DNA of 13,616 nucleotides from JAUWCW01 sp030609125 [NCBI: Candidatus Rokuibacteriota bacterium] (lineage in GTDB: Bacteria; JAUVQV01). Each line of letters begins with the position of its first letter. The stretch's first letter is position 1. Of the stretch, positions 6,287-13,616 are shown one piece after another. A program made the position numbers and the translations under genes. The stretch lies in assembly GCA_030609125.1 (NCBI GenBank), contig JAUWCW010000020.1:1-13616 (forward strand), read 5' to 3'. The notes beneath the pieces are model-generated. The model did no database searches. It was given only the letters and a program-made list of their open reading frames with translations, and was not told the DNA's origin.

Positions 6287-8908
6287 ATGTCCGGAATAAC
6301 GCCCATGATGCGGCAGTATCTGCGCATCAAGCAGGACCACCAGGACGCCATCCTCTTTTATCACATGGGGGATTTCTACGAGATGTTCTACCAGGACGCG
6401 GAGGACGCTTCCCGCATTCTCAACATCGCCCTCACAACGCGGGACCGTCAGAAGGGAGGCGGCGTACCACTCTGCGGCATCCCCTGCCACGCAGCGGAAA
6501 GCTACATCAACAGGCTTCTCGACGCCGGCAGAAAAGTCGCCATCTGTGACCAGGTGGAGGAGTCCTCCGCGTCTCGTGGGCTCGTTCGCCGGGAGGTGAC
6601 GAGGATCATAACGCCCGGCACGGTCCTGGACGACAAACTGCTGGAGGGCAAGAGCAACAACTTCATCCTCTCCGTCGCCGCTGAAGGCGGGCTCATCGGC
6701 CTTTCCGCGGCGGACATCTCCACCGGGGAGTTTACCATCCTGGAACTGCCCGCCGCTGACTCGCAGGCCTTCGAGGACCGACTCGCCTTCTTCGCCCCGG
6801 CGGAAATACTCCTTGCCGCCGGGACAGGGGAAGATTTCGAAAAGCGCGTCTCCCTCGCGGCGCCGCAAGCGCTGATCACACCGGTCCCCCCCGAGACCTT
6901 CGACTATCGTCTCGCCCGGGAGTCCCTCTGCCGGCACTTCAAGGTCCAGACGCTGGAAACCTTCGGGTGCGACCACTTCACCGCCGGCACCGGCGCCGCC
7001 GGCGCCCTCCTGGCCTACATCAAGGACACCCAGCGCAGGCCCCTGCACAACCTGACCCGCCTCGCGCCTTTCGACACCGGCGACACCATGGTGCTCGACG
7101 CCTCCAGCCAGAAAAACCTGGAGCTCGTCTGCAACCTTGAGGACGGCAGGCGGCAGCGGAGCCTTCTCAGCGTACTCGACCGCACCGCCACCTCAATGGG
7201 CGGGAGGAAGCTCCGGAGCTGGATCCTTTCCCCCCTGATGGATACCGAGGCAATTGAGCTGCGTCTTGACGCGGTGCAGGAGCTGATCGGGGACGTGTCA
7301 AAGAGAAGAAAGCTGCGCAAAACGCTCGCCGCCATCCACGACCTGGAGCGCCTCGGCAGCCGAATCGCTCTCAACACCGGGACGCCGAGGGATCTGGCTT
7401 CCCTGCGCAGTTCCCTGCGCGCTCTCCCGTCCCTCATGGAAGAACTGCGTCCCTGCTCGTCCTCCCTGCTCTCATCCCTCGCTTCGCTCGATCTTCTCGG
7501 CGATGTGCTGGATCGCCTGGATTTCCGCCTGGTGGAGGAGCCTCCCCTCAAAGCGAAAGACGGCGGACTCATCCGTAAGGGCGTCAGCAGCGAGCTCGAT
7601 GAGTTGCGGGAGGTGTCGCGCGACGCCAAGGCCTGGCTCACTGAGTTCGAAGCCCGCCAACGCCGCCGCACCGGCATTCAGACGCTCAAGGTGGGCTTCA
7701 ACAAGATCTACGGTTATTACATGGAAGTCACCAAACTCAACGCCGGCCGCGTTCCGGAGAATTACATCAGAAAACAGACCCTCGTGAACGCCGAGCGCTT
7801 TCATTGCGCGGAGCTGAGAGAGTTCGAAGAGCGAATCCTCGGCGCCGAGGAGAAAATCGCCGCTCTTGAACTCTCGTTCTTCGAAGAGCTTCGCGCCGCG
7901 ACGGCCGCCGAGGCCGAAAGGCTCCAGAAAACAGCTTCAGGCGTGGCCGTAATCGACGTCCTCCTCGCCCTGGCCGACTGTGCCTCGGAGCTGAATTTCT
8001 GTCGACCCCAGGTCAGTGAAGGCCTCCGCCTCGAAATCGTCGACGGACGACATCCCGTCATCGAGCTCTCCGGCGAGGAGCGCTTTGTGCCGAACAGCTG
8101 CTCCCTCGACTCCTCCGGTTGCCAGATCATGATCATCACCGGCCCCAACATGGCCGGCAAGTCCACCTACCTGCGGCAGGTGGCGCTGATCGCCCTCATG
8201 GCCCAGATAGGGAGCTTCGTCCCCGCCGCGGAAGCGCACATCGGCCTGGTGGACAGGATTTTCACCCGCATTGGAGCTGCCGACAAGCTCTCGCGGGGGC
8301 AGAGCACCTTCATGGTGGAGATGGTGGAGACCGCCTCCATACTGCGCAACGCCACCGACCGGAGCCTTATCATCCTCGACGAGGTGGGAAGGGGCACAAG
8401 CACCTTCGATGGTCTCAGCATCGCCTGGGCCATAGCCGATGAGCTTCACGGCACCGGCCCACGGGGGCCCAAAACCCTTTTCGCCACGCACTACCACCAG
8501 CTGACGGAGCTTCCTCTCACCCTGGAGAGGGCAAGAAACTTCAACATCGCCGTTAAGGAGTGGGAGGGCAAAATCCTCTTTCTCAGAAAGATCGTGGAGG
8601 GCGGCACGGACAAGAGCTACGGCATCCAGGTCGCCCAGCTTGCCGGCCTGCCGGACTCCACGATTCGGAGAGCCCGGGAGATCCGGTCGAACCTCGAGGA
8701 GAGTGAACTGAATCTCGATGGGTATCCCCAGCTGGCGGAAAAGTCGTCCCCTCCCCCTCGCCCTCCACGCCAGATGGATATCTTCACCTCTGCAGAGGGA
8801 GAAGTCCTCCGCCGCCTGCGCACCCTCGACATGGATAACACCACCCCCATCGAGGCCCTGCGCGTGCTGTCAAGGCTGATAGAGGACATTGAAAAAAGTA
8901 CCTTTTAG
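6287..8908 (+). CDS. mutS: DNA mismatch repair protein MutS
   Basis: Recognises base mismatches and small loops and uses ATP to recruit MutL. It has 873 residues, a normal full length. Features in order: mismatch-contact motif GDFYEMF (28-34, with Phe30 and Glu32), connector and lever domains, KVGFNKIYGYYMEVTK in the clamp region, Walker A GPNMAGKST (619-627), DEVGRGTSTFDG with Asp698/Glu699 (698-709), ATHYHQL, and the C-terminal TPIEALRVLSRL helix typical of MutS1. ATG 6287 follows GGGTAGGG. Its own promoter is likely. The gene ends just before the amidase promoter, whose -35 lies inside the final mutS codons. Confidence 0.98.
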   Translation: MSGITPMMRQYLRIKQDHQDAILFYHMGDFYEMFYQDAEDASRILNIALTTRDRQKGGGVPLCGIPCHAAESYINRLLDAGRKVAICDQVEESSASRGLVRREVTRIITPGTVLDDKLLEGKSNNFILSVAAEGGLIGLSAADISTGEFTILELPAADSQAFEDRLAFFAPAEILLAAGTGEDFEKRVSLAAPQALITPVPPETFDYRLARESLCRHFKVQTLETFGCDHFTAGTGAAGALLAYIKDTQRRPLHNLTRLAPFDTGDTMVLDASSQKNLELVCNLEDGRRQRSLLSVLDRTATSMGGRKLRSWILSPLMDTEAIELRLDAVQELIGDVSKRRKLRKTLAAIHDLERLGSRIALNTGTPRDLASLRSSLRALPSLMEELRPCSSSLLSSLASLDLLGDVLDRLDFRLVEEPPLKAKDGGLIRKGVSSELDELREVSRDAKAWLTEFEARQRRRTGIQTLKVGFNKIYGYYMEVTKLNAGRVPENYIRKQTLVNAERFHCAELREFEERILGAEEKIAALELSFFEELRAATAAEAERLQKTASGVAVIDVLLALADCASELNFCRPQVSEGLRLEIVDGRHPVIELSGEERFVPNSCSLDSSGCQIMIITGPNMAGKSTYLRQVALIALMAQIGSFVPAAEAHIGLVDRIFTRIGAADKLSRGQSTFMVEMVETASILRNATDRSLIILDEVGRGTSTFDGLSIAWAIADELHGTGPRGPKTLFATHYHQLTELPLTLERARNFNIAVKEWEGKILFLRKIVEGGTDKSYGIQVAQLAGLPDSTIRRAREIRSNLEESELNLDGYPQLAEKSSPPPRPPRQMDIFTSAEGEVLRRLRTLDMDNTTPIEALRVLSRLIEDIEKSTF

Positions 8909-8917
8909 CGCTATACT
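8889..8917 (+). promoter_or_regulatory. Sigma70-like promoter for the amidase gene, almost no leader
   Basis: TTGAAA (8889-8894), a 17-nt spacer and TATACT (8912-8917) match the consensus 5/6 and 5/6. The -35 lies in the last mutS codons. A start about 7 nt after the -10 would leave only about 9 nt before the GTG at 8933, with no SD in between. Confidence 0.6.
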
Positions 8918-8932
8918 TGTAAAATATAGACC

Positions 8933-11128
8933 GTGAAACGAACGGCGACGCATATCGGAGTCCACTGGGTCTTTATTCTCCTCGTGCTGGGAGTCGCCTG
9001 GGCTTTTCCCGCACCCTCGGCGACGGCCGCCTCAAGACCGTCCACCCTCCTGTCGAAAGCCGACAGGGAGTTCAGCAATCTCAAGAGGCACCAGTCACTT
9101 CAGCGGAAGCGCCACAATTACGAAAACGTCGAGCGGCGTTACCGGAGGGTCTTCGAAGGCCATTCCGGCACCAGGGAAGCGGCCAAGGCCCTCTTCAGCT
9201 GCGGTGAGCTCTACACCCTTCTCCACCGCTGGAACTCTCTCAGGGCAGACCTGGACCAGTCCAGGGAGTACTACCGGAGGCTTCTGCGCGACTACCCGGG
9301 CAGTTCCCTGGCCGACGACGCCCAGTTCGCCATCGCCAACCTCTATCTCACCTATTACGGCGATCCCGTGCAGGCATACCGCGAATACGAGCGCGTCCGG
9401 GAGATCAACCCCAGGGGAGACATGGTTGCGGACGCCAAGGTGTGGCTGAGAAAGCTCCGCCGCTACCGCAGCGCGGCGACGGCCCCCTCCTCCAAGTCCC
9501 GTTCCTCCTCTGCCGTCTCATCCTCCTCCACGGCGTCCGCGTTTCTGCAGCGCGCCGAGAGAGAGTTCTCCGGCCTGAAAAAGAGCTCCAAGCTGCAGCG
9601 TTACCGTCACAATTACATGAAGGTTCTCGACCGCTACCGCAGGGTCTTTGAAAAGCACCCCGATGCCTCCGAGGCCGCGACGGCCCTCCTGAGAGCCGGA
9701 GAGCTCTACACCCTCCTTTACCGCTGGACATCCTCGAGGCCGGACATCAACAGCGCCAAACACTACTACCAGAGGCTGATCAAGGACTACCCGGGCTCTT
9801 CCCTGGCCGGCGATGCCCAGATCGCCATCGCCTATCTATATCTCACCCAGTACAAGGATCCCTCCCGGGCCTATCAGGAGTTCCAGAAGGTCGCATGGGT
9901 CTCTCCCGAAGGCGGTCGCAAGGGAGAAGCCGCTGCCCAGCTTCGCAAGCTGGCCCGCTACAAGCCGGCGCCGCCGGAGAAGGCTTCCGCCGCCTCTTCT
10001 CCGGTCCCGGCGGTCCTCTCCAGGGTCACGGGCATACGCCACTGGTCCAACCCGCGGTACACGAGGGTCGTCATCGATCTCGACGGTCCCTCGAACTTTT
10101 ACTCCAATCTCCTCAAGGAGTCTTCGGCCCAGATGAAACCGCCCCGCCTCTACATAGATCTTTTCAACTCTCTGGTGGGCAGCAGGCTGCGTTCGGCGAT
10201 ACCGGTGAACGACGGCATTCTTCTTTCCATCAGGGCCGGGCAGTTCACCCCCGACACGGTGCGTGTCGTCCTCGACATAGATCAGCTCGACTCCTACAAC
10301 ATCTTCCCCATGGAAAATCCCTTCCGGATTGTCATCGACGCCACGGGAGGCGCCGGCAAGGGCCCCGGCAGGGTTGCCGCCTCTCCGTCCCGAACCCCCT
10401 TGAAGACACCCGACCGCTACTCCCTGGCGCAGCAGCTCGGCCTGGGGATCAGAAAAGTGGTCATTGACGCCGGGCACGGAGCTCACGATCCGGGAGCGGT
10501 TGGCGTGGGCAACCTCAAGGAGAAGGACGTAGTCCTCGATATTGCCCTCCGGCTTCGCGACGTCCTTCGCCGCGACGGGCTGGAGGTCGTCCTTACCCGT
10601 GACCGGGACGTCTACCTCGGGCTCGCGGAGCGCACGGCCATCGCCAACCGAAGCCACGGAGACCTCTTTCTCTCCCTCCACGCCAACTCCAGCCGGAAAC
10701 CGAACCTTCGAGGGGTGGAGACCTATTTCCTCAACCTCGCCTCCAGCCAGAGAGCCATGGAGACGGCAGCTCTCGAAAACAGCATGGCGGTGGCGAAGAT
10801 GAGCGATCTTGAGGATATCGTTCAGGAGATATTCAATTCCAAGATGGACGAATCGAGCCGGCTCGCCGGCATCATTCAGGACAACATGATCCGGCAGCTG
10901 CGCCGGAACTATCGCGACGTCAAGGACCTGGGCGTGAAGCAGGCCCCTTTCTACGTCCTCATCGGCGCCCAGATGCCGAGCATCCTCGCCGAGGTCGCCT
11001 TCATCAACCATCCCGTCGAGGGCAAGCGGCTCGCCTCCCCTGTCTACCGTCAGCACCTGGCCGAAGCCCTGGCGGCGGGGATACAGAGCTATATCCATAC
11101 GGTAAAAATGGCCTCGGCAGGCCATTAG
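8933..11128 (+). CDS. Secreted N-acetylmuramoyl-L-alanine amidase with duplicated TPR-like module and AMIN domain
   Basis: Periplasmic zinc enzyme that cuts the amide bond between MurNAc and the peptide of murein, usually at division. It has 731 residues. A signal peptide occupies about 1-33 (KR, hydrophobic [15 protein letters not shown], end near ATAA). Two tandem homologous blocks follow (about 37-179 and 201-344), each with [13 protein letters not shown] and GELYTLL, predicted helical and TPR/Sel1-like, joined by a Ser-rich linker (185-200). Then comes an AMIN domain (about 364-470) and the Amidase_3 domain (about 508-722), with zinc ligands His515 (IDAGHG), Glu530 and His583 (SLHAN), and catalytic Glu687 (LAEVAF). 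The GTG start lacks an SD but fits the signal peptide. It resembles AmiC-type amidases of deltaproteobacteria found after mutS. Confidence 0.93.
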   Translation: MKRTATHIGVHWVFILLVLGVAWAFPAPSATAASRPSTLLSKADREFSNLKRHQSLQRKRHNYENVERRYRRVFEGHSGTREAAKALFSCGELYTLLHRWNSLRADLDQSREYYRRLLRDYPGSSLADDAQFAIANLYLTYYGDPVQAYREYERVREINPRGDMVADAKVWLRKLRRYRSAATAPSSKSRSSSAVSSSSTASAFLQRAEREFSGLKKSSKLQRYRHNYMKVLDRYRRVFEKHPDASEAATALLRAGELYTLLYRWTSSRPDINSAKHYYQRLIKDYPGSSLAGDAQIAIAYLYLTQYKDPSRAYQEFQKVAWVSPEGGRKGEAAAQLRKLARYKPAPPEKASAASSPVPAVLSRVTGIRHWSNPRYTRVVIDLDGPSNFYSNLLKESSAQMKPPRLYIDLFNSLVGSRLRSAIPVNDGILLSIRAGQFTPDTVRVVLDIDQLDSYNIFPMENPFRIVIDATGGAGKGPGRVAASPSRTPLKTPDRYSLAQQLGLGIRKVVIDAGHGAHDPGAVGVGNLKEKDVVLDIALRLRDVLRRDGLEVVLTRDRDVYLGLAERTAIANRSHGDLFLSLHANSSRKPNLRGVETYFLNLASSQRAMETAALENSMAVAKMSDLEDIVQEIFNSKMDESSRLAGIIQDNMIRQLRRNYRDVKDLGVKQAPFYVLIGAQMPSILAEVAFINHPVEGKRLASPVYRQHLAEALAAGIQSYIHTVKMASAGH
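9041..9964 (+). repeat. Intragenic tandem duplication in the amidase gene
   Basis: The segments encoding residues 37-179 (9041-9469) and 201-344 (9533-9964) are related in protein and DNA. Around 9291-9340 and 9783-9832, for example, GACTACCCGGGC and TTCCCTGGCC recur at matching places. The divergence shows an old duplication rather than a recent one. Confidence 0.8.
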
Positions 11129-11145
11129 TTCCCGCCTTCCGCCCT

Positions 11146-13194
11146 ATGGCACGCATCCCGCTGCAGAGAATCCGCAATATCGGCGTCATCGCGCACATAG
11201 ACGCGGGCAAGACAACCGTCACCGAACGCTTCCTTTTCTACTCCGGCGAAAGCCATAAGCTGGGAGAGGTTCACGACGGCGACGCGGTGATGGACTGGAT
11301 GTCCCAGGAGCAGGCCAGGGGCATAACCATAACCGCCGCCGCCACCACCCTTCCCTGGAAGGGAAACCACGTGAACCTGATCGACACTCCCGGACACGTG
11401 GATTTCACCATCGAGGTGGAACGCTCCCTTCGCGTCCTCGACGGGGCCGTGGCGATCTTCTGCGGCGTGGCGGGTGTTCAGCCCCAGACGGAGACCGTCT
11501 GGAGACAGGCCGAGAAATACCGCGTACCCACCATTTCGTTCGTCAACAAGCTCGATCGCGTCGGTGCCGATTTTTCCAAGGTGATAAAGATGATAAAAGA
11601 GCGTCTTGAAATCGAGCCTCTCCCCGTCCAGATACCGCTGGGGGCGGAGAAGGAATTTCGCGGCGTGGTGGACCTGGCCGGCATGAAGGCCCTTCTCTGG
11701 AGCGAAGACGATCTGGGAGCCTCGCCGGAAGTCACCGACATACCCGAGGCCTTTCTGGAAGAGGCGGCAGAGTCGAGAAAGGCCATGATCGAATCCCTGG
11801 CCGACATGGATGAGGAGATTCTCGCCCTCTACCTCGAGGATGAAGATCTCCCCCCTGAGAAGATAGCACTCAGCATCCGGCGCCTCACCCTAGCACGAAA
11901 GATCACCCCCGTCCTCTGCGGGAGCGCCCTTCGGAACAAGGGCATCCAACCTCTGCTCGATGCGGTGGTGGACTTTCTCCCCTCGCCGGTCGATATCCCG
12001 CCCGTGTCGGGAATCGATCCCGAAACGGGCAAGAAGGTCTTTCGTACGGCGGGGGCAAAACAACCCTTCTGCGCACTCGCCTTCAAGATCATCACCGATC
12101 AGGACCGCCGCCTCACCTACTTCCGCGTTTACTCCGGCACCGTCAGAGTGGGCCAGACCGTGCTGAATCCCGGCCGCAACATCAAGGAAAAGGTCGCCCG
12201 AATATTCAGGATGCACGCCAACAAGCGGGAGCGTCTCTCCGAAGCCGGGCCGGGGGAGATCGTGGCCGCCACCGGCCTGAAAAATACTTCCACGGGGGAC
12301 ACCCTTTCAGACCCGGCCCATCCACTCCTCCTGGAAGAGATAAATTTCGCGAACCCTGTCATTTTCGTGGCCGTCGAGCCCCGGACCGTCTCCGACAGTG
12401 ATCGGCTCCACGCGGCCCTGGAGAAGCTCTCCGGCGAAGACCCCACCTTCGCCGTCCGCACGGACGAGGAGACGGGCCAGACCATTATCTCCGGGATGGG
12501 AGAGCTCCACCTCGAGGTTCTCCTGGACCGCCTCACGACTGATTTCCGTGTCCAGGTGCGCTCCGGCCGGCCCCAGGTGGTCTACCGCGAAACCATTACC
12601 GGTTCCCACACCCACCGCGCCGCCTTCTCCCGGGACATAGGGGGTCAGCTTGTCAAGGCCGAAGTCGAGCTCTCCCTGGAGCCTCTTCCCAGGGGAACGG
12701 AGTTCTCTTTCGCCTTTTCCGCGACGGCCTCTGCCCTCCCCGAGGAGGTCCGGGAGGCCATCAGGGAGGGCGTGACGGAGTCTCTCGGTGCGGGGATGCT
12801 GGCCGGTTATCCTCTCATCGACCTGAGGGTAATCGTCACGGATGTCTCGAGCCGCCTCGTCGAGGAATACCCCCTGGCCTTCAAGATCGCTTCCGCACGC
12901 TGCTTCCGGGAGGCGACGATGTCGGCGGGCCTGATACTTCTCGAGCCGATCATGTCACTCGAAATCATAACGCCGGAAGAGTTCGTTGGTGAGATCATCG
13001 GAGACATCAACGGTCGCAGGGGGAAAATCACAGCCCTCAATCAGCAGGGGGTGCTGAGGGCCATCGAGGCCACAGCGCCACTCTCTGAGATGTTCGGCTA
13101 TTCTACCGCCTTGCGCTCCCAGTCCCAGGGACGCGCCACCTTCAGCATGCAGTTCCACAGCTACGAGGCCGCACCCCCCGGGAAGGGGATCTAA
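11146..13194 (+). CDS. fusA: Elongation factor G paralogue, EF-G2/spdEFG2-like (probable ribosome-recycling GTPase)
   Basis: Translational GTPase of 682 residues with complete G motifs: AHIDAGKTT (16-24), RGITIT (59-64), DTPGH (80-84), NKLD (134-137) and CGSAL (258-262). Domains II-V follow. It differs from canonical EF-G in domain IV. The GGRGQYG loop is replaced by a [13 protein letters not shown] region (495-507), and the DGSYH..DSSE loop by [11 protein letters not shown] (566-576). The protein resembles human mitochondrial EF-G2 as I recall it ([33 protein letters not shown]). mtEF-G2 and Borrelia EF-G2 act with RRF in ribosome recycling, so this role is inferred here. The gene starts 17 nt after the amidase stop with no SD. 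The ordinary fusA should lie elsewhere. Confidence 0.9.
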   Translation: MARIPLQRIRNIGVIAHIDAGKTTVTERFLFYSGESHKLGEVHDGDAVMDWMSQEQARGITITAAATTLPWKGNHVNLIDTPGHVDFTIEVERSLRVLDGAVAIFCGVAGVQPQTETVWRQAEKYRVPTISFVNKLDRVGADFSKVIKMIKERLEIEPLPVQIPLGAEKEFRGVVDLAGMKALLWSEDDLGASPEVTDIPEAFLEEAAESRKAMIESLADMDEEILALYLEDEDLPPEKIALSIRRLTLARKITPVLCGSALRNKGIQPLLDAVVDFLPSPVDIPPVSGIDPETGKKVFRTAGAKQPFCALAFKIITDQDRRLTYFRVYSGTVRVGQTVLNPGRNIKEKVARIFRMHANKRERLSEAGPGEIVAATGLKNTSTGDTLSDPAHPLLLEEINFANPVIFVAVEPRTVSDSDRLHAALEKLSGEDPTFAVRTDEETGQTIISGMGELHLEVLLDRLTTDFRVQVRSGRPQVVYRETITGSHTHRAAFSRDIGGQLVKAEVELSLEPLPRGTEFSFAFSATASALPEEVREAIREGVTESLGAGMLAGYPLIDLRVIVTDVSSRLVEEYPLAFKIASARCFREATMSAGLILLEPIMSLEIITPEEFVGEIIGDINGRRGKITALNQQGVLRAIEATAPLSEMFGYSTALRSQSQGRATFSMQFHSYEAAPPGKGI

Positions 13195-13213
13195 CCTTCC
13201 CTTACAAATCCTT

Positions 13214-13260
13214 AATCTGAGCGCCAATTCTGTGAACTTCTTATCGCGCGGGCCCTTAGG
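13214..13260 (+). repeat. Repeat unit copy 1 (direct)
   Basis: A 47-nt unit beginning AATCTGAGCGCCAATTCTGT and ending GCCCTTAGG. It matches the unit at 13396-13442 in 41 of 47 positions by hand count, same orientation, 182 bp apart. It lies 19 nt after the EF-G2 stop. Its end joins an inverted copy through the palindrome GCCCTTAGGGC (13253-13262 region), giving an imperfect ~23-bp hairpin that might also act as the 3' end of the operon. Confidence 0.8.
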
Positions 13261-13442
13261 GCTCACGCAAGAATAACTTCCCATTTTCGCATCTCATCTT
13301 CAGGCCGTCTTCGGCCGATCCTCACTCACGAAATCCTCGAAAGAGCCCTGCTATTCCTGCGGTTTCGCTCAATCAGATCGACCAAATACGACCTGAATCT
13401 GAGCGCGAATTCTGTGAACTTATTCTTGCGTGAGCCCTTAGG
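13254..13442. repeat. Long imperfect inverted repeat, arms about 85-90 nt
   Basis: The left arm (13254 to about 13340) is complementary to the right arm (about 13357-13442). The best part is GGGCTCACGCAAGAATAA (13259-13276), an 18-bp perfect match to 13420-13437. Matching continues with gaps through TTCGC, TTCAGG and a CAGG-CGT-TT-GG-CGATC tract (about 16 of 20) to CGAAA/TTTCG near the centre. The left arm also holds a local perfect hairpin GGCCG-TCTT-CGGCC (13303-13316). It is too divergent to be a recent duplication. Nature unknown: MITE-like remnant, or a structured intergenic repeat family. Confidence 0.75.
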
Positions 13443-13616
13443 CCCGCTTTGGACACGATCCGCGAGCGATTGTCCCCCAACCGTTGAAGTTCGACGACGC
13501 GATATGCACTCTGGCCGCCATTCTTGTGGACGAAGATCACCGGCAGCCCCACCGCGTTGCGGGACGCCTCAAAGTCGACTTCGATGCTCGCGCGGCCTTC
13601 CTCGAGCGGCGTTTCG
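13373..13616 (-). CDS. C-terminal part of a protein, possibly an RND-type periplasmic adaptor, ending in repeat sequence
   Basis: An open frame enters from the right edge (first full codon 13615-13613) and stops at TGA 13375-13373, giving 80 codons. The first 58 residues look like real protein: EEGRASIEVDFEASRNAVG, then LPVIFVHKNGGQSAYRVVEL, then DNRSRIVSKAG. This resembles the end of HlyD/MFP adaptors of RND pumps (GM-A-V..., VP--AV, ...V-IVSGLKAGD-VV), but the match is weak. The last 22 residues (LRAHARISSQNSRSDSGRIW and on) are read from the repeat unit at 13396-13442 and the arm beyond it, where adaptors would normally continue with a GD-VV-type strand. This suggests truncation or fusion caused by the repeat. 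It could also be another beta-rich protein. Convergent to EF-G2. Confidence 0.4.
   Translation of the reverse strand, partial: ETPLEEGRASIEVDFEASRNAVGLPVIFVHKNGGQSAYRVVELQRLGDNRSRIVSKAGLRAHARISSQNSRSDSGRIWSI
13396..13442 (+). repeat. Repeat unit copy 2 (direct)
   Basis: Second direct copy of the 47-nt unit at 13214-13260, also the outer part of the right inverted-repeat arm. On the minus strand it lies inside an open reading frame and would encode most of its last 22 residues. Confidence 0.8.

Noticed and set aside
9836-11125. Long open frame (429 codons) antisense to the amidase gene
   Set aside because: Mirror of a GC-rich gene with strong third-position bias. The plus strand encodes an intact amidase with catalytic residues over the same bases, and the antisense product shows no recognisable domain.
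13253-13280. GCCCTTAGGGC hairpin as an intrinsic terminator for EF-G2
   Set aside because: No T-run follows on either strand, and the pairing is better explained by two oppositely oriented repeat units meeting. Termination there is possible but unsupported.
12955-13284. Minus-strand open frame starting in the repeat and running under the EF-G2 gene
   Set aside because: Its body is antisense to the conserved domain V of EF-G2, and its start lies in the inverted-repeat arm. No SD or domain seen.

Overview
The window is a high-GC bacterial chromosome segment of housekeeping genes. Gene content and order suggest a deltaproteobacterium in the broad sense (Desulfobacterota, perhaps near the Desulfuromonadales/Geobacter side). 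The pointers are prs followed by rplY and pth, rpsF-ssb-rpsR followed by a DUF2232 membrane protein, mutS followed by a TPR/AMIN/amidase protein, and an EF-G paralogue of the spdEFG2 type. This placement comes from remembered gene order and motifs, not from a database search.

Left end, minus strand (1-1422): the N-terminal two thirds or less of a TrpB2-type tryptophan synthase beta chain runs off the left edge. Upstream of it in the same direction is a small outer-membrane beta-barrel protein with a signal peptide. A back-to-back promoter pair at about 1497-1583 fires left into the barrel gene and right into prs.

Middle, plus strand (1721-6174): prs (PRPP synthase) ends in a good intrinsic terminator. 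Then come rplY (L25/Ctc), pth directly abutting it, a leader RNA that can pair with the rpsF Shine-Dalgarno, rpsF, ssb, rpsR and a DUF2232 membrane protein. ychF and rplI, often found in this neighbourhood, are absent here.

Right, plus strand (6287-13194): mutS, a secreted cell-wall amidase with two tandem copies of a ~143-residue TPR-like module, and an EF-G2-like GTPase whose domain IV loops differ from canonical EF-G, fitting a ribosome-recycling rather than a translocating factor. mutS and the amidase gene each have a sigma70-like promoter; the amidase promoter leaves almost no 5' leader.

Right end (13195-13616): a cluster of three related repeat units in alternating orientation. Two of them form an inverted repeat with ~85-90-nt imperfect arms. 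A minus-strand coding region enters from the right edge and appears to end inside the last unit, taking its final 22 codons from the repeat. The 5' part of that reading frame looks like the end of an RND-type periplasmic adaptor, at low confidence.

No CRISPR, phage, toxin-antitoxin or defence system is visible. The least explained structures are the 3' repeat cluster and the rpsF leader.
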